From positions 5,022,001 through 5,086,000 of the forward strand of contig OZ245769.1 of NCBI GenBank assembly GCA_965227745.1: DNA of 64,000 nucleotides, read 5' to 3'. The DNA comes from GAS368 sp965227745. Lineage in GTDB: Bacteria > Verrucomicrobiota > Verrucomicrobiia > Opitutales > Opitutaceae. The notes under the pieces were generated by a model. The model did no database searches. It had not been told where the DNA came from and saw only the letters and a program-made list of their open reading frames with translations. Below are positions 1 through 8,997 of the stretch, in pieces. The first letter of the stretch is position 1. Every line of letters starts with the position of its first letter. The translations under genes were made by a program, and so were the position numbers.

Positions 1-1
1 C

Positions 2-184
2 GCATTTCCGCATGTGCCGGTGACGGGCATCGCGCTCAACACGTGGGGCATGAGCGAGGCCGACGCGCGCGCGGCCATCGCCGCGACGGAAAAGGAAACC
101 GGCCTGCCGACGACGGATGCGGTGCGGTTTGGGTGCGAGGCGATCTTGGATGCGCTGAATATTCCGAAGCTGGCTAAGAACTAA
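2..184 (+). CDS. C-terminal end of a DUF1611-like protein (partial)
   Basis: This is the last 60 codons of a gene that enters from the left edge, in frame from base 2 to a TAA at 182-184. The visible residues include TGIALNTWGMSEADAR and GLPTTDAVRFG, which resemble the C-terminal end of the DUF1611 family (P-loop/NAD-epimerase-like proteins that include DgcN-type enzymes of D-glutamate and dipeptide metabolism). The P-loop region lies outside the window, so function cannot be tested here. The stop codon is embedded in the first copy of an intergenic repeat. A clear rho-independent terminator follows about 60 bases downstream. Confidence 0.6.
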   Translation, partial: AFPHVPVTGIALNTWGMSEADARAAIAATEKETGLPTTDAVRFGCEAILDALNIPKLAKN

Positions 185-310
185 CCACGAAATGCACGAA
201 AGACAAGAAAGTCGGAGAAAGTAGTATCCGAAAATTAACTACGAAGGCCCGGCTCAAAGGAAGTCGGGCCTTTTTGTTAAGCGCGAAGACGCAAAGGCGC
301 CAAGGTCGGA
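183..310. repeat. Interspersed intergenic repeat copies (CACGAAA and GCGCGAAG types)
   Basis: Bases 183-214 carry an AACCACGAAA...CACGAAAGAC-type unit and 277-310 carry a TTAAGCGCGAAGACGCAAAGG-type unit. Both belong to families that recur throughout the window (for example near 20470, 20603, 25163, 27860 and 42920). Each unit is a short A/G-rich word repeated with a period of about 8-10 bases. They flank the terminator and do not appear to encode protein. Confidence 0.75.
244..277 (+). terminator. Rho-independent terminator
   Basis: An 8-bp perfect stem (244-251 pairing with 265-272) encloses a 13-nt loop and is followed by a T-run at 270-275. It ends the plus-strand DUF1611-like gene. It also lies beyond the 3' end of the minus-strand mfppA fusion gene, where it may insulate the convergent transcripts. 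Confidence 0.8.
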
Positions 311-384
311 GGAAGAAGGTCGGATACTGTTCTCAGAAGTCTGTCCTCTGAGTTCTGTCTTCTGCTTTCGGTCGTCTGGTTGGC

Positions 385-2502
385 TCAGGTATCACCGAGG
401 CTCTTTGGATCCGCGTCGAGTTCGTGGCAGGCGCGGAGGAAGGAGGCGGCGCTCCAGGCTTGGAAGGCTTTGCCCATGGGGCGGCCGGTTTGGCCGTGGG
501 CCCATTCGTTGAACTCCCATTCTTGGTCGCGGCCGAGTTGGTTGAGCTGGGCGAGGCGGACGAGTTCACGGCAGGCGACGTCGTGGAAGCCGAGGCGGTG
601 GATGAAGCGGACCCACATGCCGCCGACGACGGGCCAGATGCCGCCGTTGTGATAATGGTGCGGCAGGTTGAGGAGATTGACGGTGTAGTAGGGACGCCAG
701 TCGGGGTCGCCGGCCTGCACGACGGGGTAGAGATTGGCGATGGGGCCCGGTTGATTCGCGCCGACGCCCCACATGAAACGGAAAGCGGTGCGGGCGCGGT
801 CGACGTCGAGCACGTTCATCAAAAATGCGAGGATGTTGGCGTAGGTGTCGCAGCGCCAGTTGAAGGAGAAGGGCGTGATCTCGGCCAGAAGGTACTGCGT
901 GTCGCCCATGCCGGACTGGCGTTCGGCGAAGCGATTTTGGCGCGGGCTGTTGTCGCTCGGGGTCGTGGTCGGCCAGAAAACCTCGAGGATGCGGGAACGG
1001 ATTTTTTCCGACCAGCGGAGGTAGTCGGCGGCGCGGTCGAACTGACCCATCAGCTCAAGCATGCGGCCGTAGCAGACATTGGTGCGGTACCAGAGGACCT
1101 CATCGTAGAGGACGTTGTAACTGCGGCCGAAGAGGTCGGTCCAGTCGCCGGCCTCGGGGATTTCGAGGAGGCCGTCGTTGTTGGAGTCCTGCGCGCTGAG
1201 CCAATTCATGATCGACTGGAGGCGGTCGGCGTGACGGTAGAGAAGCGTGAGGTCGCCGGTCTTGTGCGCGAAATTATACAGCGCGATCACGACCCACAGG
1301 CCGCTGTCGATGGAGGCGATACTGCCGACGCCGGAGTAGTCGGGGACGCCGTCGTCGATGCGGACATTGGCCGGGATCTGGCCGTTGGGCGTGCTGGCGT
1401 TGAGGAGCGTTTCGAGCGTCTGGTACTGCGCGGCGCGGATATCCTCGTCGTCGATGTGGAGCGTACTCCAGACGGTGATCGCACCGTCGCGCGCCCAGAC
1501 GCTGCGGTAGTTTACATCGGTGCCGGTGACGGTGTTGTCGGTGAGGGAGCAGGCGGAGAAGCCGAGCGGCGTGATGTTTTTGCGGAGGGCGACGAGGGCT
1601 TTGTCGTACGCGAGCGAGAGGTAGGATTTGTCCTTGTCGGTGAGGTCGCCGACCTTGATGCCGTTGAAGAGCATCCGGAAGCCGGGTTCGAGCGGTGGAC
1701 GCTTGGCGGGACGCTTGCGGTCGCGCGGCGGAATGATGCCGATGACACCGAAGTGGTTAAGGCCATCGAGCACGCCGTCGGCGAGGATCTGCCGCGAGCT
1801 GTACGTGGGAATATCAACGGTGGCGGCGAAGAGCTCGGGCAATGCGTTTTCGACGATGATGCCGCGGACGCCGGGGAGGCGAAACATGCTGGCATCGTTG
1901 CCGGTGTCGCCGGCGACGAGGACGGCATCGAGTGGGATGCTGAGGTGGGAACAGAGCCACGCGAGCGCGCCGGCTTTGGTGGCGTTATGCGGGAGGATAT
2001 CGAGATCGCGGGAGCTGGAGTAGACGACGTTGACCCGCAGGCCGGCTTCGGCGAGCTGACGCTTCAGCTCGCGAATCGCGCCGGGCGTGGCGTGTTCGAG
2101 AAACCAGCTCGATTTAAACTCACTTTGAAATTCATCGGGCTGCGGGCGGACGCCGGGGAAGCGCGCGGTGATATCGCGGACTTTGGCGAGGTCCCAGCCG
2201 TCGCAAAGGTGGTCATTAAATTCATCGAGCATACGACCAGTGTCACCGCCTTCGCGAACCTGCGTGCCGACACCGCCGATGTAATAGTCGGCGGCAGGCA
2301 GGACGCCGTCGGTGACGAAGCGTGTAAGGTCTTCGATGAGGCGGCCGCTATTGTAAACCAGCAGCGGGCGGCTCTGTGGCGGGAGCGCGAGCCACGTGGT
2401 CTTGAAACGATGCGAGGCCTCGGGGTTGCCCAACAGGGTGCCGTCGAGATCGGTGCTAAAGAGACGGATGGGTTTGGCGGGGGCTTGAGGGCTCGCAGTC
2501 AT
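385..2502 (-). CDS. mfppA: Mannosylfructose-phosphate phosphatase fused to a glycosidase-like domain
   Basis: The 705-residue product has two parts. Residues about 12-255 form a HAD-type sucrose-phosphatase-family domain. It has motif I DLDGT at 18-22 and the acidic motif GDTGND at 198-203, and features such as KSSWFLEHA and YSSSRDLDILP that match Agrobacterium MfppA as I recall it. It should dephosphorylate mannosylfructose 6-phosphate to mannosylfructose, a compatible solute. Residues about 275-700 are an (alpha/alpha)6-type glycosidase-like domain. It resembles amylo-alpha-1,6-glucosidase, GH63 or GH100 proteins, with segments such as SVWARDGAI, DSGLWVVIALY and NGGIWPVVGGMWV. Known MfppA is only about 250 residues, so the fusion is unusual. 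The ATG lies 6 bases after the mfpsA stop, indicating one operon. The specificity of the C-terminal domain is unknown. Confidence 0.85.
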   Translation of the reverse strand: MTASPQAPAKPIRLFSTDLDGTLLGNPEASHRFKTTWLALPPQSRPLLVYNSGRLIEDLTRFVTDGVLPAADYYIGGVGTQVREGGDTGRMLDEFNDHLCDGWDLAKVRDITARFPGVRPQPDEFQSEFKSSWFLEHATPGAIRELKRQLAEAGLRVNVVYSSSRDLDILPHNATKAGALAWLCSHLSIPLDAVLVAGDTGNDASMFRLPGVRGIIVENALPELFAATVDIPTYSSRQILADGVLDGLNHFGVIGIIPPRDRKRPAKRPPLEPGFRMLFNGIKVGDLTDKDKSYLSLAYDKALVALRKNITPLGFSACSLTDNTVTGTDVNYRSVWARDGAITVWSTLHIDDEDIRAAQYQTLETLLNASTPNGQIPANVRIDDGVPDYSGVGSIASIDSGLWVVIALYNFAHKTGDLTLLYRHADRLQSIMNWLSAQDSNNDGLLEIPEAGDWTDLFGRSYNVLYDEVLWYRTNVCYGRMLELMGQFDRAADYLRWSEKIRSRILEVFWPTTTPSDNSPRQNRFAERQSGMGDTQYLLAEITPFSFNWRCDTYANILAFLMNVLDVDRARTAFRFMWGVGANQPGPIANLYPVVQAGDPDWRPYYTVNLLNLPHHYHNGGIWPVVGGMWVRFIHRLGFHDVACRELVRLAQLNQLGRDQEWEFNEWAHGQTGRPMGKAFQAWSAASFLRACHELDADPKSLGDT

Positions 2503-2508
2503 AAAGAG

Positions 2509-3849
2509 TTAGTCGCCGTCATTCCACGGCTCATCCCACTCGGTGTCGCCGAAGGCGAGGGCGGTGGCGCGCTCCTCGATGAGACTGACGAGCTGCTGGG
2601 CGATGCCGGTCCACGTGAAAAGACTGCGGGCCTTATGCGCGCCCATGCGGGCGAGGCGGCCGGAGAGACGCGGGTGGCGCAGCACTTTCATGATGGAGAT
2701 GCCGAGGTCTTCCTTGTCGAAGGAGTCGGCGTAGAGAGCGTGGCGGCCAAACGTGACGGCGCGAAAGAGGCCGCCGTGCGTCGTGATAACGGTGGGCGTG
2801 CCGCAGGCCATCGCCTCGATCGCCGTCATGCCGAACGGCTCGTAGCGACTGCTCAGCACAAACGCATCGGCGGACCGGTAGTGATCGGCGAGATCGGCAT
2901 CGGCGACGAAACCGGAGAACTTGACGCGGTCGGCGAGACCGAGCGCGACGGCTTGGGCTTTGAGCTCGTCGAGGATGGTTTGCTCGTTGGCATCGAGAGC
3001 GGTGCCGCCGACGGCGAGATGGAGCGTGGCGTCGGGGATGCGCGTCGCGACCACGGAGAAGGCGTCGATGAGGAGGTCGTAGCCCTTGTTGCGCGCGAGG
3101 CGGCCGAGGGCGAGGACGACTTTGCCCGAGTAGCCGAGGCGAGCGCGCGTGGCCTGCCGCGAAGCCTCGCTCATCGGGTAGAAGCGGTTGTCGTCGTAGC
3201 CGGGCGGGATCATGCTGACCTGGCTCGCGGGCACGCCGTAGTCCTTGACGATCATGTCGAGCTGATCGGGGGTGGTGGCGATGATCTGTTCGCAGCTCCG
3301 GTACAAGATCGTCTCCTCGGTGATGCGTTGGGCGAAATTGTATTTCTTTTCGAAGTTGGCGGCGTCGTCAGGCGAGTCGCGCTCCATCAATTGTTTTTTC
3401 CAGATCCCGAGGGAGTGCGGGGTGTGGACATGCGGGACCTTTAGCGCCTCGGCGAGACGCTGCGTGGCGTAGCCCGCATCCCAGTAGTGGCTGTTGAAGA
3501 ACTGATACGTGAGATGGTGCTGCTTGATGAAACGGCGGGCATTGGTCACCCATTCGTCGAGGTGGCGGACGAGATATTCCTTATCGAGGAAATTGCGGCC
3601 GCCGCACGGCACGCGCAGGACGCGCACGCGCTCGTTGACGATATCCATCTCCGGTTGGTCCTCGAAACGGCGCGTCCAGATGTCGACCTCGTAGCCGAGC
3701 TGCGCGAGTTTCTTGGAGAGTTCGAGGACGTAGACAACTTGGCCGCCGGTATCGGCGGCACCGAGCGGGGGCTCGGCAGCGACGTAGCCGTGGGTGGAAA
3801 CCATGCCAATGCGCGGAAGCGCAGACTCAGGAAGGATAGAGAAGGACAT
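2509..3849 (-). CDS. mfpsA: Mannosylfructose-phosphate synthase (GT4 glycosyltransferase)
   Basis: The enzyme transfers mannose from GDP-mannose to fructose 6-phosphate, the first step of mannosylfructose synthesis in the cytosol. The 446-residue protein is close in length to Agrobacterium MfpsA (about 454). It shows the same N-terminal ISTHGYVA-like segment (here MVSTHGYVAAEPPLGAADTG), the HYWDAG and HTPHSLGIWKK stretches, the GT4 donor-site motif SSRYEPFGMTAIEAMACG and the terminal EPWNDGD. The ATG at 3847-3849 is chosen because residues before MSFSILPES are not family-like and the longer frame begins with TTG. It is the promoter-proximal gene of a two-gene operon with the phosphatase fusion. 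Sucrose-phosphate synthase is the alternative family, but the similarity to MfpsA is stronger. Confidence 0.88.
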   Translation of the reverse strand: MSFSILPESALPRIGMVSTHGYVAAEPPLGAADTGGQVVYVLELSKKLAQLGYEVDIWTRRFEDQPEMDIVNERVRVLRVPCGGRNFLDKEYLVRHLDEWVTNARRFIKQHHLTYQFFNSHYWDAGYATQRLAEALKVPHVHTPHSLGIWKKQLMERDSPDDAANFEKKYNFAQRITEETILYRSCEQIIATTPDQLDMIVKDYGVPASQVSMIPPGYDDNRFYPMSEASRQATRARLGYSGKVVLALGRLARNKGYDLLIDAFSVVATRIPDATLHLAVGGTALDANEQTILDELKAQAVALGLADRVKFSGFVADADLADHYRSADAFVLSSRYEPFGMTAIEAMACGTPTVITTHGGLFRAVTFGRHALYADSFDKEDLGISIMKVLRHPRLSGRLARMGAHKARSLFTWTGIAQQLVSLIEERATALAFGDTEWDEPWNDGD

Positions 3850-4049
3850 ACGGTAATGGTGTTCGATTCGAGCCAGGGCTCTTCCACGCTGAGTCGCGGA
3901 GAGAGCACCTGACTGGACAGGTTTTTCGGACAAACGGCTCGCGGACGGGCCGGGAAAAATGAGCAAAGCTAACGCCGCTCAATTAAATGAGCCGGACGCA
4001 AGATGACTAGACAGCCGGCGCGGCTCGCAGTGCCGAGAAAACCTGGGTC

Positions 4050-4685
4050 TTAACCGCGTTGCCACAAATCCGCGCGAATGAGTCCCCACTCGAACTCGCG
4101 GCGACCGGCGAGTGTGAAGCGGTGCGAGCGAAGAAGATCGTCAGGCGGAGTGACGCGGCGCGCGGAAAGTGCGGTGGCCGGGCGGAAGAAGGCGTACATC
4201 AATGCGTGGATAAATTTCGCCCGCCAGCGCGCGAGCCCGCGCGCGGGGAGGGTGAAATCGACGTTGAGCCAGAGGGCATCAGGCGCGGCGCAGGCAGAGA
4301 GTCTGGTGATGATGCGGGCGAGTTCGTCGGGCGGGAAGCAATCGAGGAAGAAGCAGGTGACGATGGCGTCGTAGCGCGCGGTGGGCGACGGGGTCCAGTC
4401 GGCGAGCGAGCTATGGTGGAAGTGGATTTTCGCGGCGGGATTTGCGCCGACGCGGCGGCGGGCGCGTGCGATCATGCCGGCGCTGGCCTCGACACAGGTG
4501 AGGTCAGCGTCGGGATAAGCGGCGACGCACGCGGCGGCGAAACGGCCGTGGCCCTCGCCGACGCTGAGGATGCGCTGGCGGCCGCGCAGCGCGGGGAGCC
4601 ACGTGGTGCGGGCGCGCTGCAGTCGCGAGCCCGCGGTAAGTGCCTCCAGCCAATCGTAGTGCGGCGCGAGGCGATCGAAGCTCAT
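4050..4685 (-). CDS. Class I SAM-dependent methyltransferase
   Basis: A 211-residue Rossmann methyltransferase starting MSFDRLAPHYDWLEAL. The SAM-binding motif I is ILSVGEGHGRFA and the acidic ribose-binding residue follows in LTCVEASAGMI. Its substrate cannot be told from sequence. The layout FDRLAPHYDWLE resembles UbiE/COQ5-type or small-molecule methyltransferases. Its ATG overlaps the TGA of the upstream membrane-protein gene by four bases, so the two are translationally coupled. A longer frame upstream is arginine-rich antisense-like sequence and is not used. Confidence 0.8.
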   Translation of the reverse strand: MSFDRLAPHYDWLEALTAGSRLQRARTTWLPALRGRQRILSVGEGHGRFAAACVAAYPDADLTCVEASAGMIARARRRVGANPAAKIHFHHSSLADWTPSPTARYDAIVTCFFLDCFPPDELARIITRLSACAAPDALWLNVDFTLPARGLARWRAKFIHALMYAFFRPATALSARRVTPPDDLLRSHRFTLAGRREFEWGLIRADLWQRG

Positions 4686-5041
4686 CCGTGCTGCCAGATG
4701 AGACCGGAGACGAGCGCGCCGCCGGCATAGGCGACGACATCCCACGGATCGCCGTGGGCGCGGGCGAAGAAATGCGGCGCAATGACCTCGGCGGCGATGG
4801 ACCACACGAACACGTGCAGCGTGATCTCAGCCCACTGCGGCGGCTGGTCTGCGCGGCGGAGATTTAATTTACGCTGCACCCAGAGCATGAGCGGCAGAGC
4901 GGCCGGAATCAGAAGGCAATCGGCGAAATAGCCGCGAAGGAAAACGCCTTTCACCGCGAGCGGCATGAGCCAGCGATTCACCCCGTAGCTCGCGCAAGCG
5001 AGCAGGCAGAGCGGATCGCGCGCGTAGCCGAAGCGCTTCAT
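4682..5041 (-). CDS. Small multi-pass membrane protein, function unknown
   Basis: A 119-residue hydrophobic protein with about three or four predicted transmembrane segments (around residues 10-30, 35-55, 70-90 and 100-117). It has short conserved-looking stretches such as FADCLLIPAALPL, QRKLNLR and GDPWDVVAYAGGALVSG. The pattern resembles small membrane proteins often labelled magnesium-citrate secondary transporter-like, but this does not establish transport. It is translationally coupled to the methyltransferase, so the pair probably acts in one process. Confidence 0.6.
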   Translation of the reverse strand: MKRFGYARDPLCLLACASYGVNRWLMPLAVKGVFLRGYFADCLLIPAALPLMLWVQRKLNLRRADQPPQWAEITLHVFVWSIAAEVIAPHFFARAHGDPWDVVAYAGGALVSGLIWQHG

Positions 5042-5522
5042 GTCACGTCACAGCAGCGCGGCGATGGTGAGCCCGGCTCCGAGCGCGAGCAGAGTTTTCA
5101 AAACGAAATTCGTATAAACGGGTGGGATGCTCGGGATCATGACGAAAACGTGGCGGCGAGGAGGCGGAATGGCAATGAAGGCGAGTGTGATAAAAAGGGA
5201 GTATGAGGAGATGTGTTTGGGCGGATGAAAATCGGGTGAGAGCGGATGCGCAGTTTTTAAACACGGATTCCGCGGATGGGCACGGATACGGAAGAAGATG
5301 AACCATGAAGGGCGTAAAGAGGCGCGAAGCGTATAGGGCCGGCGCTTGTCGCCGGGCCGTTGCGCGGCACATGGAAAAGTCACGAAAAAATATGAGCAGG
5401 TAGATGCCGGTGCGCCGCCGGTCGCTGCTGCGATCTCGTCGAGACGGATCGCCTGATAACCGCGACGGCCTGCCGACGAGCGGCGGCCCTACAGATGATG
5501 CGCGCTCTCCCCGTGATCGGAA
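5042..5522. repeat. Gene-free gap with repeat modules
   Basis: Positions 5253-5330 carry a TTTTTAAACACGGATTCCGC-type unit running into a GAAGGGCGTAAAGAGGCGCG-type unit. Positions about 5424-5493 carry a second kind of element ending in CGACGAGCGGCGGCCCTAC. That element recurs at about 10578-10650 and in shorter form at about 16125-16165. No convincing gene is seen. Confidence 0.65.
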
Positions 5523-6815
5523 TTACGCGAAGACTTTTTCGCGCGGATCGATGAACGCCCAACAGGTGGCGCCGAGGAGGAAGAGAAGTCCGATGGTGGC
5601 GACGGGGGTGTTCCAATCGCCGGTGCGGGCGAGGAGCGCGGTAACAAGGGGCGGGCAGAAGAAGGAGCCGATCTGGCCGGCGGTATTCATCGCGGCACTG
5701 ACGACGCCGACGTGCGCGCCGCCGATGTCGAGGCAGGTGCCCCATGTCGCGCCGAGCGTGAACATCGTCGCGGCGACGGCGATCGAGATGAGCGCGATGG
5801 CGGCGTAAGGATTGGGCACGAGCGTGGCGGAGATCATCGCGACGCCAGCGAGGAGATTGCCGCAACCCGCAACGACGGCGCGACCGGGGCGCAGGCCGAA
5901 GCGACGCGCCATGAAATCTGTGGCAGCGCCGCCGGTGAGATCGCCGACGACGGCAAAAATTAACGGGAGACCGCTGAAGAAACCGAGCGCGGCCGCCTCG
6001 AAGTGATGCTTTTCCTTCAGAAACGTCGGCAGCCACGTGATGCAAAAATAGAACGCGCAGCTATTCGGAACGTAGGAGAGACAGAGCGCGAGGGTGTTGC
6101 GATGCGTGAGGAGCCGGCGCCAGTAGGGCCAGCCGGCGGCGTGCGATTCCGCCGCAGCGGTGGTACGGCCGGCGGCGATGAGCGTGCGTTCGGCGTCGTT
6201 GACCGCGGGGTGTTGCTGCGGATCGTCGCGAAACCACACGTGCCAGACCGCAGCCCACACGAGCCCAAGCGAACCGAAGATCACAAACACGGCGCGCCAG
6301 CCGACTTGGCTGGCAAGAAACAGTGCGACCATGGGGGTGAGGCCGGCGGCGAGGTGGGCGCCGCTGAAGAAGATGCCCTGAACGCGTCCGCGTTGCGCCA
6401 GCGGCACCCAGTGCGAAAACGTGCGCGCAACGCAGGGCCATGCGCCGGCCTCACCGATGCCGAAGAGGAAACGCGTGATGACGAGCGAGAGGTGGCTGAA
6501 GGCGGCTGCTGTCGCCATCGTAAAGGCCGACCACCACAGCACGATGCGCGTGAGCACGCGACGTGTGCCCTGGCGGTCGGCCCACCACGCCGTGGGAATT
6601 TCGAAAATCGCGTACGACGCGGCGAAGGCACTGTAGACCCAACTCATCTCCTCCTTCGAGAGATGCAGATCGCGCATGATATCCGGCGCGAGGGCCGCGA
6701 TGCACGCGCGGTCGAGGTAGGTGACCATCGCAAGGCCGAGGGCGAGACCGATCACGCCGTAGCGGACGCGGGTGGGGCGGGAGGAAGATGAGGCGACGGG
6801 TGAGGGGGTGCTCAC
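5523..6815 (-). CDS. MFS transporter, anion:cation symporter type
   Basis: A 430-residue inner-membrane protein with about 12 transmembrane segments. It has the TYLDRACIAALAPDIMRD start typical of the ACS family (hexuronate, glucarate and galactonate carriers), the motif WADRQGTRRVL after helix 2, and a helix-4 region RFLFGIGEAGAWPCVART. It probably imports an organic acid such as a sugar acid by H+ symport. The exact substrate is not determinable. The start is a GTG at 6813-6815 preceded by a C/T-rich tract. It stands alone, with large repeat-containing gaps on both sides. Confidence 0.85.
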   Translation of the reverse strand: MSTPSPVASSSSRPTRVRYGVIGLALGLAMVTYLDRACIAALAPDIMRDLHLSKEEMSWVYSAFAASYAIFEIPTAWWADRQGTRRVLTRIVLWWSAFTMATAAAFSHLSLVITRFLFGIGEAGAWPCVARTFSHWVPLAQRGRVQGIFFSGAHLAAGLTPMVALFLASQVGWRAVFVIFGSLGLVWAAVWHVWFRDDPQQHPAVNDAERTLIAAGRTTAAAESHAAGWPYWRRLLTHRNTLALCLSYVPNSCAFYFCITWLPTFLKEKHHFEAAALGFFSGLPLIFAVVGDLTGGAATDFMARRFGLRPGRAVVAGCGNLLAGVAMISATLVPNPYAAIALISIAVAATMFTLGATWGTCLDIGGAHVGVVSAAMNTAGQIGSFFCPPLVTALLARTGDWNTPVATIGLLFLLGATCWAFIDPREKVFA

Positions 6816-7422
6816 GGCGGGGAGGATTGGGGGTTAAACGGAGTGTTTGGGCGTGAGGATGAAAGGAGCGAGGGGAATCGGCTGAGACTTAGAATCGGAG
6901 TGGGCCACAGAGGGCACGGAGAATGACGGAAGAGGACACGGAGGAAAGCCGGCGGCGGGCGAAATGGAAATTGGGCGAGGGCGAATTTGGTGAATGGTCG
7001 CTTTCACTTATTAAGGGAAAGTGGCATGTAAGTAAGTGGGCGAATTGAAATAGAGATCCGTCCGGCTTCCGTGGAGATCGATGAACGGCGTCTGCGGAAC
7101 ATGGACGCTCGTCATGATTTCTTGGATACAGAGCAACAGGGGCGTGGCGGGGCTTCTCCTGGATTCTTCGCTGCGCTCAGAAGGACAAGGGGTGGGTTCG
7201 GGGTATGCGGAGGGTTTTATGCTTCTTGGGCGTGCGAGAGTCCTGACGGCCCGCCCGGAGGTCGGGCCCTACCCCATGAGCTCTGTCTTTGGGCGGTGGG
7301 GTGGGTGGGCGTCCTTTTTCGTTTTGGCGGGTGGCGCCGGACTGCGGTGCGCTGGATGTGATGATCACGACCCTAATCCGGCGGACCGACAAGCAGCAGA
7401 CCTTGTTGCTCCGAAACAAAGA
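6816..7422. repeat. Gene-free gap with several repeat modules
   Basis: About 600 bases hold no credible gene. A CACAGAG/CACGGAG-type unit lies at 6900-6944. A copy of the GGATTCTTCGCTGCGCTCAG element lies at 7151-7190; the same word forms both arms of a perfect hairpin at 48194-48291. A GCCCGGAGGTCGGGCCCTAC-type element lies at 7244-7275, related to copies near 19337, 23160 and 45005. The AT-richer stretch 6990-7060 may hold a promoter, but no clear -10/-35 pair was identified. Confidence 0.6.
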
Positions 7423-7447
7423 AGGGCGGGCCTTTTGGGCCCGCCCT
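7423..7447 (-). terminator. Strong hairpin terminator downstream of the oxidoreductase gene
   Basis: A perfect 10-bp GC-rich stem (7423-7432 with 7438-7447) closes a 5-nt loop. On the minus strand it is followed by a T-rich TCTTTGTTT stretch. It lies about 55 bases beyond the stop of the Gfo/Idh/MocA gene. A second small hairpin (7464-7470 with 7476-7482) sits between them and belongs to a repeat family also seen at 13290-13308. Confidence 0.7.
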
Positions 7448-7502
7448 GGGGAACTCGAAGACTCTGCGGCAGGATGCCGCAGCCACTTTAGGGGGTGGCT
7501 TT

Positions 7503-8846
7503 TTACGCGGTGCGGATCTGGCGCTTGGCGGCGTCGTAGATTGTCTTCTTGCCGGTGTCGTAGCTCGTGACGGCCATGAGGACGGCGACGGCGTGTTGGT
7601 AGCCGGCGTCGATGTTGGCATTCGGCGTCTGGCCGGTGCGCAGGCACTGGAGCCAGTTGAGGAAGTGCTCGGGGTGCTCGATCGGCGGGACGTCGACCTT
7701 GCCGCGGACGGAGCCGTCGCGCTTGGGGCCGCCGTCGGCGCTGTAGGTGGGGGCGTTCCAGTTGTCGACAACGAGGGTACCTTTGTCGCCGTAGAATTTG
7801 CGCGAGCTGCCGGCGCCGTTGCCGAAGTTGTTCGAGCTCGTGACCATCATGCCCTCCGGGTACATCCAGGTGGCGACGACGTTGTCGGGCGTGGTGAACT
7901 TATTTTCGTCCTTCCAGTACGTCACGCCGCCGAGGCACACGCAGGACTCGGGCATCCCGCAGCCGGTGACATAGTGCATGAGGTCGAGGAAGTGCGCACC
8001 CCACTGCGGGACGGGGCCCTGGCAAAACTCGTAGTAGCCATACCACGCGGCGTAGCTCTTGGCGTCGAAGGGGCGGGCCTTGCGGTCGCCGAGGAATTCT
8101 TTCCAGTCGACGTCGGCCTCATTCACCACGCGGTCGGAGTAGTTGTACCAATAGGGCTTCATCGCGTTGCGCGTTTCGTCGACGCGGGTGATTTTGCCGA
8201 TGAGGCCGTCCGCGACGACCTTGCGGGCGCCGACGATGCCTTTAAGGCTGCGAAGCTGCGTGCCGACTTGGATGACGCTGCCGGCGGCTTGCGCGGCCTT
8301 GGCGGCGTCGTAAGCGCGCACAAGCTTGTCCATCTCGGTGGCGAGGGGCTTCTCGACGTAGATGTGCTTGCGGGCCTTGGCAGCGGCCTCGAGGTGCGTG
8401 GTGTGGTGGAAATCGGGGGAGGCGATCATCACGGCGTCGATGCCGTCCATCGCGAGGAGGTCTTTGTAGGAGGTGAATTCCTTGGCGGGGCGGCCGAAGG
8501 CTTTCGTGATGATGGCGTTGGTCGAATCGCGGGAGGTCTTCCACGGGTCGGCGATGGCGACGACTTCGAAGTTGGTCTCCTTGACGTGCGGGAGGATGCC
8601 GTTTTGCAGGTGGGCGCCGCGGCCGCGGTCGCCGACGCCGATCTGCGCGATGCGGATGCGATCATTGGCGCCGATGGAGCGGGCGCGCTCGGCGGCAGTG
8701 AGGAAGCGCGGGGCGATGGCCGCGCCGGCGGCGATGGCCGCGGAGGTTTTCAGGAAACTGCGGCGTGGCAGCTCGGGTGCGGGCTGGGGGTTGGCGCCGG
8801 GGGTGGCGGAGACGAGGGTCGGAGAGGTGGTAGGTGTGGAGGACAT
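7503..8846 (-). CDS. Tat-exported Gfo/Idh/MocA family oxidoreductase
   Basis: A 447-residue NAD(P)-dependent oxidoreductase of the Gfo/Idh/MocA superfamily, whose members usually act on sugars or inositols. A Tat signal is visible at residues about 28-50 (RRSFLKTSAAIAAGAA). The Rossmann motif is IGVGDRGRG at about 70-78 and the catalytic-lysine segment is YVEKPLA. It contains the GYYEFCQGPVPQWGAHFLDL region typical of the exported subfamily. It lies about 150 bases downstream of the sugar isomerase/epimerase gene on the same strand, so the two probably process a periplasmic sugar derivative together. The 151-bp gap between them is a purine-rich repeat. Confidence 0.88.
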   Translation of the reverse strand: MSSTPTTSPTLVSATPGANPQPAPELPRRSFLKTSAAIAAGAAIAPRFLTAAERARSIGANDRIRIAQIGVGDRGRGAHLQNGILPHVKETNFEVVAIADPWKTSRDSTNAIITKAFGRPAKEFTSYKDLLAMDGIDAVMIASPDFHHTTHLEAAAKARKHIYVEKPLATEMDKLVRAYDAAKAAQAAGSVIQVGTQLRSLKGIVGARKVVADGLIGKITRVDETRNAMKPYWYNYSDRVVNEADVDWKEFLGDRKARPFDAKSYAAWYGYYEFCQGPVPQWGAHFLDLMHYVTGCGMPESCVCLGGVTYWKDENKFTTPDNVVATWMYPEGMMVTSSNNFGNGAGSSRKFYGDKGTLVVDNWNAPTYSADGGPKRDGSVRGKVDVPPIEHPEHFLNWLQCLRTGQTPNANIDAGYQHAVAVLMAVTSYDTGKKTIYDAAKRQIRTA

Positions 8847-8879
8847 GGTGAGGTGGGCGGAGATTGGTGGGGGGGAGGT

Positions 8880-8997
8880 GGGGTGGTGAGGTGGGACGCG
8901 GGGACGGGGAGAAGGAGGAGAAGACAGGTGACAGAAAGCAGCGGACAGGCGACAAGAGGCGGGGAGAAAGATTAAGAGAAAGAGGAAAGAGAAAGAT
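8880..8997. repeat. Oligopurine/oligopyrimidine repeat
   Basis: The gap between the two exported sugar-metabolism genes is almost pure A/G on the plus strand. It contains a GAAAGATTAAGAGAAAGAGG word whose complement recurs at about 54647-54687 and, in related form, at 53760-53792. The neighbouring GACGCGGGGACGGGGAGAAG word recurs near 13205 and, inverted, near 54720. Confidence 0.6.

Noticed and set aside
424..3444. A 1,006-codon open frame on the plus strand opposite the mannosylfructose genes
   Set aside because: Its translation is a monotonous Gly/Ala/Glu/Val-rich sequence without domains. It is a by-product of strong codon bias in the two recognised genes on the other strand.
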